Source: CAZUDO01 sp964618895 (lineage in GTDB: Bacteria; Desulfobacterota; Binatia; DP-6). From it: a DNA stretch of 64,000 bases. Position numbers and translations under genes: made by a program. The stretch is taken from positions 62,001 to 126,000 of the forward strand of contig CAZUDO010000057.1 in the NCBI GenBank assembly GCA_964618895.1, in the 5' to 3' direction. Positions 58,317-64,000 of this stretch are shown here, one piece after another. Each line of letters begins with the position of its first letter. Position 1 is the stretch's first letter. Below the pieces are notes generated by a model that saw nothing but the letters and a program-made list of their open reading frames with translations, did not search any database and was not told the origin of the DNA.

Positions 58317-58760
58317 TCAGGCGGGCAGCGCCCCGGTGGGCGGGTACCAGCGGTAGAGCATCAGGTAGATGACGACGCCCGTGATCGACACGTACAGCCA
58401 GGCGGGCAGGGTCCAGCGGGCGAGGCGCGCATGGCGCGTGAACTGGCCACGCAGGGCGAACGTCAGTGCGGTGGCGGCCAGGAACGGGACCAGCGCGGCG
58501 AGGACGGTGTGGGTGACGAGGATGGTGAAGTACACGCCCCGTATCCATCCCGCGGCGGTGAAGCGTGTGGCGCCGGCGTGCGCGTGGTAGACGAGGTAGG
58601 AGGTCAAGAACAGGATCGAGGTCCCGAACGCGGACACCATGCAGGCCCGGTGGATGGCCACCTGGCGACGGCGAATGGCACGGTATCCGATGAGCAGGAA
58701 GATGGTAGCAGCGGTGTTCAGGACCGCGTTGCAGGCCGGGAGCGCTGCGATCGAGATCAT
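58317..58760 (-). CDS. DUF420 membrane protein
   Basis: 147 residues, about four hydrophobic segments. IHRACMVSAFGTSILFLTSYLVYH, RGVYFTILVTHTVLAALVPFLA and HARLARWTLPAWLYVSITGVVIYLML show the conserved histidines of DUF420 (CtaG-like/YozB) proteins, which are found with cytochrome oxidase assembly genes. It overlaps the SCO gene by four bases. Confidence 0.82.
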   Translation of the reverse strand: MISIAALPACNAVLNTAATIFLLIGYRAIRRRQVAIHRACMVSAFGTSILFLTSYLVYHAHAGATRFTAAGWIRGVYFTILVTHTVLAALVPFLAATALTFALRGQFTRHARLARWTLPAWLYVSITGVVIYLMLYRWYPPTGALPA

Positions 58761-59389
58761 GACGCGGACTCGGCGCGGAGGGCGCGCGCATCGTGGAGCA
58801 GGCGCGCGAAATCGTCGCCGTCCGTGCCGTGATAGTACCCCCGAATACGCAGCTGGCGATCGACGAGGACGAGCCGATCGCTGTGTGTGATCGGGGCCTC
58901 GGGTGGGCCGTCGTCTGCAAACGCGAGGTGGAAGCCGTCGCGTACGAGGTGCGTCAGCTCCGGGCGCGTCCCCGTGACGAAGTCCCACGATGGCCCCGTG
59001 CGAAAGCGCGCGGCGAAGGTACGCAGGACCTCCGGCGTGTCGTGGGTGGGGTCGACGGAGAACGACACCAGACGCACGGGGTCGTGCGCGTCGCTGAGCT
59101 GTCGATGCAGTTTGCCCATGCGGTTGGTCAACGCGGGGCAGACGTCCGGACAGCGTGTGAACACGAAGGCGGCGATCCATATCTGCCCGACGAGGTCGGC
59201 CGCGGACAGCACGTGACCCGTATGCGTGGTCATCGTGAACGCCGGTACGGCGCCCTCGATCGGCAGCGGGCGGTGCCCGGGGCGGAGCCAGAACGCCAGG
59301 GTGACCAGAAGGCTGAGGGCGGCCAGTCCGATCGCCACCGACGCCACGCGTGTGACTGCGGCCGTCGGTCGCGCGAGCGACGGCCGCAC
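58757..59389 (-). CDS. SCO1/SenC copper chaperone
   Basis: 210 residues from GTG 59389 (GAGAG seven bases upstream, 20 bp after the ctaB stop). A membrane anchor near the N-terminus is followed by a thioredoxin-like domain with FTRCPDVC (Cys80, Cys84) and PITHSDRLVL, whose His completes the copper site. SCO proteins deliver copper to the CuA centre of cytochrome oxidase in the periplasm. Longer upstream frames lie within ctaB and are rejected. Confidence 0.88.
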   Translation of the reverse strand: MRPSLARPTAAVTRVASVAIGLAALSLLVTLAFWLRPGHRPLPIEGAVPAFTMTTHTGHVLSAADLVGQIWIAAFVFTRCPDVCPALTNRMGKLHRQLSDAHDPVRLVSFSVDPTHDTPEVLRTFAARFRTGPSWDFVTGTRPELTHLVRDGFHLAFADDGPPEAPITHSDRLVLVDRQLRIRGYYHGTDGDDFARLLHDARALRAESAS

Positions 59390-59409
59390 GTGGTCGCTCT
59401 CGCTGTGGA

Positions 59410-60309
59410 TCAGAAGGGGGCCTTGTCGAGGGCCATGGTGGCCAACAGGAGCGGCAGATACACCAGCGAAACGAGGAGTACCCTCCGGGCATCCCGTGCC
59501 GAGCCGCGTCGGGCGAGGCCGATCGCACTCCACAGGAACCCCACCCCGAGGGTCAGTGCGACCAGGAAGTACACGGGTCCGGCCAGGCCGATCAGGGTCG
59601 GCAGGAGTGCTACGGGCACGAGCGCCAGGCAGTTCGTCACCACCTGAGTCCCGGTCGAGAGCCCGTCACGGTCGATGACCGGCAGGAGCCGAATCCCGGC
59701 ACGCGCGTAGTCGTCACGATACATTCGGCCGATCGCGAGCGAATGCGGAATCTGCCAGAGGAACAGGATCCCGAACAGGACCCATGCCTCCGGCCCGAGC
59801 GTACCGCGAGCTGCGGCCCAGCCGGCGACCGGAGGGAGGGCGCCCGGGATGGCACCGACGACCGAGCACAGCGAGGTGACTGGTTTGAGCGGGGTGTAGA
59901 CGAGCAGGTACGTGACACTGATGCTGGCGGTGACGAGAGCGGTCAGCGGGCCGACGGCGAGGGCAAGCCAGCCGAGACCGACGACGAGCAGGGCGCCCCC
60001 GAAGGCGAGCGCCTCGCCGGGGGTCACCCGTCCATCGGGCAGCGGACGGTGGCGCGTTCGGTCCATGCGGGCATCGAGGTCGCGTTCGAGGTACTGGTTC
60101 AGTGCCAGCGTTCCGCCCGCGGCGATCGCCGTGCCCGCGAGCGTGTGCAGCATCAACCCCAGCAGGGGTGTGCCGGCCGAGCCGAGGTAGAAGCCGACCA
60201 GCGTCGTCACCAGCACCATGGCGACGACGCGCGGCTTGGTGAGCTCGAGCAGATCGGCGAGCCGTCGATGCGGCACGGCGGCGTGGCAGGGTCCGGCGGC
60301 GGGAATCAT
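59410..60309 (-). CDS. ctaB: Protoheme IX farnesyltransferase
   Basis: 299 residues with about eight to nine membrane segments. LLELTKPRVVAMVLVTTLVGF and the prenyl-diphosphate-binding N-Q-Y-L-E-R-D-L-D-A-R-M-D-R-T region (D-x3-D type), followed by the second MYRDDYARAG acidic motif, define the UbiA-family heme O synthase. It makes heme O from heme B, the substrate of CtaA. It overlaps ctaA by four bases and lies upstream of the SCO gene. Confidence 0.92.
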   Translation of the reverse strand: MIPAAGPCHAAVPHRRLADLLELTKPRVVAMVLVTTLVGFYLGSAGTPLLGLMLHTLAGTAIAAGGTLALNQYLERDLDARMDRTRHRPLPDGRVTPGEALAFGGALLVVGLGWLALAVGPLTALVTASISVTYLLVYTPLKPVTSLCSVVGAIPGALPPVAGWAAARGTLGPEAWVLFGILFLWQIPHSLAIGRMYRDDYARAGIRLLPVIDRDGLSTGTQVVTNCLALVPVALLPTLIGLAGPVYFLVALTLGVGFLWSAIGLARRGSARDARRVLLVSLVYLPLLLATMALDKAPF

Positions 60310-61259
60310 GCGATGGCACGCTGCTCGAGCGCGGTCACCTGAGCTTCCGGGCGTGCTGCCAAAAGGAGGCGGCGGGCGCGCAAGGCGATCACGAGACAGC
60401 TGGCGAGGATGCCCGCACCGAGGACGAGATGCAGGGTGGTCGGGACGACCGCGCGCCTCGACCAGATGATGATGGCACCGAGCGTCCACTGAACCACGAG
60501 CAGGGCGGTGGCCAGCAATGCCGGACGGCGGAACGAGGGCTCGTCGGCGTGCTGCCGCAGGATCCGACCGACCAGCCAGGCGACGATGATCGTCACCATG
60601 ACCGCCCCCACGCGGTGGGCGAAGTGGACCGTGATGTAGGGCGTCACGAGCGGGGGGATGAGACGCCCGAAGGCGAGTGGAAAGTCCGGGATCGCCAGGC
60701 CGGCACCCAGATGGCGCGTGATGGCCCCCAGCAACGCCTGCGCGAAGACGATCCCCACCGCCCCGGTCGCGAGCAGACCGAGTGACGGCTGGGTCGCCGG
60801 CGCGGGCCGCGGGCGGGCATCGATCCATCCCCGCTCGGTAACGACCGCGAGCGTGACCGTCAGACAGAAGAAGACCTGCGCGAGGCAGGCATGGGTTACG
60901 GACACGGCGATCGGCAGTTTGTACAGGACGGTGACGCCTCCGAGCACACCCTGGAGGAGGACGGCGAACAGTGCCAGCAGCCCGAGTGCGCGCACGCCCG
61001 GGCGCGTTTCGGCGAGCACGGTCCACAGGGCCAGGGCAAGGGTCAGACCGCCGACTGCGGCAGCCGCCAGGCGGTGACCGTGCTCGAAGAGCACGCCGCC
61101 GACCATCTGGGGGAACAGCTGCCCGTACGAGAGCGGCCAATCAGGGACGGCGAGACCCGACCCGGTGCTGGTGACTAGGCCGCCGATGAAGAGCAGCGCG
61201 GCGGTGGCGGCGGCGGTAGTGACCGCCAGCCCATGCAAGCCGGAACGCATTCTCCTCAT
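60306..61259 (-). CDS. ctaA: Heme A synthase (COX15/CtaA)
   Basis: 317 residues with about eight membrane segments. Heme-ligand histidines occur in EHGHRLAAAAVGG, VTHACLAQVFFC, HFAHRVGAVMV and TLHLVLGAGI. It oxidises heme O to heme A for aa3-type cytochrome oxidase. The ATG at 61259 is used; the ATG at 61250 is close to AGGAG and possible. First gene of the minus-strand oxidase-assembly block. Confidence 0.9.
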   Translation of the reverse strand: MRRMRSGLHGLAVTTAAATAALLFIGGLVTSTGSGLAVPDWPLSYGQLFPQMVGGVLFEHGHRLAAAAVGGLTLALALWTVLAETRPGVRALGLLALFAVLLQGVLGGVTVLYKLPIAVSVTHACLAQVFFCLTVTLAVVTERGWIDARPRPAPATQPSLGLLATGAVGIVFAQALLGAITRHLGAGLAIPDFPLAFGRLIPPLVTPYITVHFAHRVGAVMVTIIVAWLVGRILRQHADEPSFRRPALLATALLVVQWTLGAIIIWSRRAVVPTTLHLVLGAGILASCLVIALRARRLLLAARPEAQVTALEQRAIA

Positions 61260-61324
61260 CAGCTGCTTGGCCGCGGCGGAATCGTGCGCTCTTAGCGCGA
61301 ACCCGGCGGTCTCTGCAAGCCGGG

Positions 61325-61360
61325 GGACGGCGCTGAATTGACTCCCCACGGACGGCGCTG
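61325..61360. repeat. Direct repeat GGACGGCGCTG in the divergent promoter region
   Basis: GGACGGCGCTG occurs at 61325-61335 and 61350-61360, exact over eleven bases and 25 bp apart. It lies between the divergent ctaA and small membrane protein genes. It may be a tandem regulator site; no regulator can be named. Confidence 0.3.
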
Positions 61361-61376
61361 TAGCAGTAGAAGGACG

Positions 61377-61553
61377 ATGGTGGCGCTCAAGCAGTTTCTC
61401 GACATCCTCCTCAAGCCAGACAATATCCCGATCGCCGGCATGCTGGTCTTGGTGCTGTTCTTCACGTGGGTGGGCTTCAAAGAGGCTCTCAAGAACGACC
61501 GCCTGAGCGAGCAGGGACGCGAGGACGAGATCCTCAAGGAGATGCAGAAGTAG
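61377..61553 (+). CDS. Small single-pass membrane protein beside ferredoxin gene
   Basis: 58 residues with GAAGGACG before the ATG. A single membrane helix (IAGMLVLVLFFTWVGF) is followed by a charged, helical C-terminal tail (ALKNDRLSEQGREDEILKEMQK). It is followed nine bases later by a polyferredoxin gene and probably forms an operon with it. It may anchor or partner the ferredoxin at the membrane. No family recognised. Confidence 0.65.
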   Translation: MVALKQFLDILLKPDNIPIAGMLVLVLFFTWVGFKEALKNDRLSEQGREDEILKEMQK

Positions 61554-61562
61554 GAGCCCGGC

Positions 61563-62030
61563 ATGCCGTTCGCGATCATTGCCGAGAACTGCACCGGATG
61601 CACCGCCTGCGAGAAGCGCTGCCCGACGCGCGCCATCACCGGCGATCCCAAGAAGGCGTTCTTCATCGAGCCCACGCTGTGTATCGACTGTGGCGCCTGC
61701 GGGGTGATCTGCCCGGACGAGGCGATCCTCGACACCTACGGCAACGTCACCAAGACGCTCAAGCGGCAGGAACGCCCGATCGCGATCGTCCACCCCGACA
61801 ACTGCAACGGGTGCGGGGTGTGCATCGACGTCTGTCCCTTCGACTGCATCACGCCGGCACCCGAGAACCTTGCCAACTACCTCGGGCGGGTGCAGGTGGA
61901 CGAGAAGACCTGCGTCGGCTGCAAGTTGTGCGAAGAGGTCTGCGGCTGGGAAGGCATCTACATCATGCCCGGCAAGGAGAAGGGCGCCTTCCTGGACTCG
62001 CTCGGTTACGAGGCCGAGGAAGTAGCGTAA
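61563..62030 (+). CDS. Ferredoxin with four 4Fe-4S motifs
   Basis: 155 residues. Four C-x2-C-x2-C-x3-C motifs are visible: Cys10/13/16/20, Cys40/43/46/50, Cys81/84/87/91 and Cys117/120/123/127. This arrangement predicts two dicluster (2[4Fe-4S]) domains in tandem, so an electron carrier or an electron-transfer subunit. It pairs with the small membrane protein upstream and overlaps nothing; it converges on hisG with a 10-bp gap. The partner oxidoreductase is not in the window. Confidence 0.87.
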   Translation: MPFAIIAENCTGCTACEKRCPTRAITGDPKKAFFIEPTLCIDCGACGVICPDEAILDTYGNVTKTLKRQERPIAIVHPDNCNGCGVCIDVCPFDCITPAPENLANYLGRVQVDEKTCVGCKLCEEVCGWEGIYIMPGKEKGAFLDSLGYEAEEVA

Positions 62031-62040
62031 CCGCCGGCGC

Positions 62041-62916
62041 TCAGCCGACGATCTTGTTCAGGGGATACTCGATGATCCCCACCGCGCCCGCCTTGAGGAG
62101 GCGGGGGATGAGTTCGCGGACCGTGGCTTCCGCGATGACGCTCTCGACGGCGAACCAGTCCGTGCCGTAGAGATGGGACACCGTCGGAGCTGTGAGCGCG
62201 GGCAGGAGCGTGGTCACGGCCTGCAGACGATCGGGCGGGACGTTCATCTTGAGGCCGACCCGGGCCTCGGCGTGCAGGGCGCCGGCGAGCAGCAGGGCAA
62301 GCTGTTCGATCTTCTCGCGCTTCCAAGGCATGTCCCAGGCGGCGCGGTTCGCGATCAGCTGGGGGACCGACTCGAAGAGGTCGCACACGATGCGGAGGCC
62401 GTGCGCGCGGAGGGTCGAGCCCGTCTCGGTGACTTCGACGATGGCGTCGACGAGCCCTTCGGCAACCTTGGCCTCGGTTGCGCCCCACGAGAACTCGATG
62501 TGCACGTCGATGGCACGCTCCGCGAACCACCGGCGCGTATACTCGACCAGCTCGGTCGCGATGCGCTTGCCACGCAGATCCTCGGGGCGCTGGATCGGGG
62601 AGTCCCCGGCCACGACCAAGACCCATCGGGTGGGACGCAGGCTTGCCTTCGAGTACACGAGCTCCTGCGCCACCACCACGTCGGCCCCATGCTCGAGGAC
62701 CCAGTCCCGGCCGGTGATCCCGGCATCGAGCGTGCCGCTGCCCACGTAGCGGGCCATCTCCTGTGCACGAACGAGTAGGCAGCGGAGGGCCGGGTCGTCG
62801 ACGCGTGGAAAGTAGCTCCGGCTGTCGGTCTGTATCTTCCAGCCGGAGCGCCGGAACAGTTCGATGGTGGCGGCTTCGAGGCTCCCTTTGGGGATGCCGA
62901 GCTGGAGTACGTTCAT
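62041..62916 (-). CDS. hisG: ATP phosphoribosyltransferase
   Basis: 291 residues, the long HisG form. LQLGIPKGSLEAATIELFRRSG, DAGITGRDWVLEHGADVV and GATEAKVAEGLVDAIVEVTETGSTL are the PRPP-binding and catalytic regions; the last ~80 residues form the regulatory ACT-like domain that senses histidine. It carries out the first step of histidine synthesis. It overlaps hisI by four bases. Confidence 0.93.
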   Translation of the reverse strand: MNVLQLGIPKGSLEAATIELFRRSGWKIQTDSRSYFPRVDDPALRCLLVRAQEMARYVGSGTLDAGITGRDWVLEHGADVVVAQELVYSKASLRPTRWVLVVAGDSPIQRPEDLRGKRIATELVEYTRRWFAERAIDVHIEFSWGATEAKVAEGLVDAIVEVTETGSTLRAHGLRIVCDLFESVPQLIANRAAWDMPWKREKIEQLALLLAGALHAEARVGLKMNVPPDRLQAVTTLLPALTAPTVSHLYGTDWFAVESVIAEATVRELIPRLLKAGAVGIIEYPLNKIVG

Positions 62917-63266
62917 CCGGGCCGGATGTCGTGCCACGTCCCGGTGGCGGGATCGATGCGGCGAAAGAAGCAGTGCGGGGCACCGGTGTGGCAGGCGATG
63001 CCGCCGACCTGTTCGACCTTGAGGAGCACGCAATCCTGGTCGCAATCGAGGTATATCTCTCGCACGTGCTGGACGTGCCCGGACGTGGCGCCCTTCACCC
63101 AGAGCTCGTCGCGAGACGTGCTCCAGTAGGTGGCCTGCCCGGTCGCGAGCGTATGCTCCCAGGCCGCGCGGTTCATGTAGGCGACCATGAGAATCTGCCC
63201 GCTCTCGACGTCCTGCGCGATGGCGGGCACCAGCCCGCCACGCTTGTCGAAGTCGGGCTGCAGCAT
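62913..63266 (-). CDS. hisI: Phosphoribosyl-AMP cyclohydrolase
   Basis: 117 residues from ATG 63266. VPAIAQDVESGQILMVAYMNRAAW, TGQATYWSTSRDELWVKGATSGHVQHV and DCDQDCVLLKVEQVGGIACHTG contain the conserved cysteines, aspartates and histidines of HisI zinc and magnesium sites. It opens the adenine ring of phosphoribosyl-AMP in histidine synthesis. It is the monofunctional form, without the HisE domain. Confidence 0.93.
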   Translation of the reverse strand: MLQPDFDKRGGLVPAIAQDVESGQILMVAYMNRAAWEHTLATGQATYWSTSRDELWVKGATSGHVQHVREIYLDCDQDCVLLKVEQVGGIACHTGAPHCFFRRIDPATGTWHDIRPG

Positions 63267-63364
63267 GCGGCGTGTCCTAACACGCGGCCCAGGGCAAAGG
63301 CGAGTGCCGACGCTCGACGGTCGTGGCATGGACGGTAGGCACGGCCTTCCGGTAAAGGGCGGTC

Positions 63365-64000
63365 ATGAAGCTGGGCGAGATTGCGCGCAGGCTGGGATGC
63401 GAGTTGCACGGCGACGGTGAGGTGGAGATCGTTGGCGTGGCATCGTTGGCGGAGGCCGGCCCCGGCACGCTGACGTTCCTGGCCGACCGCCGACTCGCGG
63501 GCGCCCTGGCGGACACCCGTGCCAGTGCGATCGTGCTCCCGCCCGACGCGCCCGAGGGGCCGGTGCCCTCGCTGCGAGCGCCTGATCCCTACGTCGCCTT
63601 CGTCGGCGCGGTCGAGCTGTTTCATCCGCCGCGCCGGCCGGCCCCAGGGATCCACGCGACCGCGGTGATCGCCTTCAGCGCGAGCGTGGGTCCGCGCGCG
63701 ATGATTGGTCCGCACGTCGTCGTCGGCGAGCGGGTACGCCTCGGGGACGATGCCGCCCTACACGCCAACGTGGTGGTGTACGACGATGTCCGCATCGGGG
63801 ACCGGTTCACGGCGCACGCCGGGGCGGTGGTACGCGAGGGGGTTCGGATCGGGAACGATGTGACTCTGCATGCCGGTGCGGTCATCGGGAGTGACGGCTT
63901 CGGCTATCTGCCACTACCGGCCGGCAACCGGAAGATCCCGCAGGTCGGCACGGTCGTCCTCGAGGACGACGTCGAGGTCGGGGCCAACACGACCGTCGAC
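63365..64000 (+). CDS. lpxD: UDP-3-O-acylglucosamine N-acyltransferase (3' end outside window)
   Basis: 212 codons, open to the right edge. MKLGEIARRLGCELHGDGEVEIVGVASLAEAGPGTLTFLAD is the typical LpxD N-terminal uridine-binding domain. Hexapeptide left-handed beta-helix repeats follow (VVVGERVRLGDDAAL, VRIGDRFTAHAGAVV) and the catalytic-loop region GAVIGSDGFGYLP is visible. LpxD adds the N-linked acyl chain in lipid A synthesis, so the organism makes lipid A. Divergent from hisI with a 98-bp gap. Confidence 0.9.
   Translation, partial: MKLGEIARRLGCELHGDGEVEIVGVASLAEAGPGTLTFLADRRLAGALADTRASAIVLPPDAPEGPVPSLRAPDPYVAFVGAVELFHPPRRPAPGIHATAVIAFSASVGPRAMIGPHVVVGERVRLGDDAALHANVVVYDDVRIGDRFTAHAGAVVREGVRIGNDVTLHAGAVIGSDGFGYLPLPAGNRKIPQVGTVVLEDDVEVGANTTVD

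Noticed and set aside
1..64000. tRNA, rRNA, insertion sequences, integrases or attachment sites
   Set aside because: I looked along intergenic stretches and coding frames and saw no cloverleaf-like sequence, transposase, integrase or terminal repeats.

Overview
The window looks like a chromosomal segment of a GC-rich, LPS-bearing Gram-negative bacterium. The evidence is a lipid A gene (lpxD), an outer-membrane polysaccharide export lipoprotein, lipoproteins with signal peptides and a sigma-54 regulator. The Cys-rich 'CDDGNACNG' repeat proteins at the left end, together with the many alkaline-phosphatase-superfamily enzymes, are most familiar from Deltaproteobacteria in the broad sense (Myxococcota, Desulfobacterota, Binatota). 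The lineage is an inference from gene content; there is no rRNA or tRNA here.

Layout. (1) 1-5673, minus strand: two tandem exported proteins with Cys-rich tandem repeats, then a PEGA-like lipoprotein. (2) 6030-8722: a regulatory set made of a small ~100-aa helical protein, a histidine-kinase-like protein with a degenerate ATP-binding domain, and an NtrC-type sigma-54 activator. A correctly spaced -24/-12 promoter lies at 9009-9024. (3) 9042-49047: about 40 kb with 36 genes, all on the plus strand, mostly overlapping or a few bases apart. The run starts with an RfaH/UpxY-like antiterminator and continues with a complete Wzx/Wzy-type exopolysaccharide factory: OPX export lipoprotein, Wzz, CpsD-like protein, Wzy, Wzx, five glycosyltransferases, a GT-C-like membrane protein, two NodB deacetylases, an asparagine-synthase-like amidotransferase, a fusion of a phosphoglycosyltransferase to a polymerase/ligase, a radical SAM protein and a UDP-sugar dehydrogenase. 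It also holds six intact alkaline-phosphatase-superfamily enzymes and one internally deleted remnant. The end of the run carries a D-threonate/D-erythronate-type catabolic trio (PdxA2-like, cyclase-like, DUF1537 kinase) and an FKBP isomerase. (4) 48995-56520: a secreted PcRGLX/YetA-like protein (minus), a WbpP-like epimerase, a GAF histidine kinase (minus) next to a paralogue of the ~100-aa protein, and two more GT4 glycosyltransferases. (5) 56573-61259: an ABC-2 exporter and a heme-copper oxidase assembly block (DUF420, SCO, CtaB, CtaA). (6) 61377-64000: a small membrane protein, a four-motif ferredoxin, hisG, hisI and the start of lpxD.

How it fits together. The sigma-54 activator and the antiterminator are well placed to switch on one very long exopolysaccharide operon. 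Repeat units would be started on undecaprenyl phosphate by the transferase domain at 24749, built by the glycosyltransferases, modified by deacetylation, amidation and possibly phospho-substituents, flipped by Wzx, polymerised by Wzy and exported through Wzz and OPX.

The most unusual signal is a shared C-terminal tail, D-E-x(2-4)-hydrophobic-x-x-x-L-x-x-L-G-Y-[VL], on four of the alkaline-phosphatase-superfamily enzymes. The same tail also occurs as a free-standing 40-residue gene (38686-38808), two genes downstream of a paralogue that lacks it. No exosortase, CRISPR array, insertion sequence or RNA gene was found.
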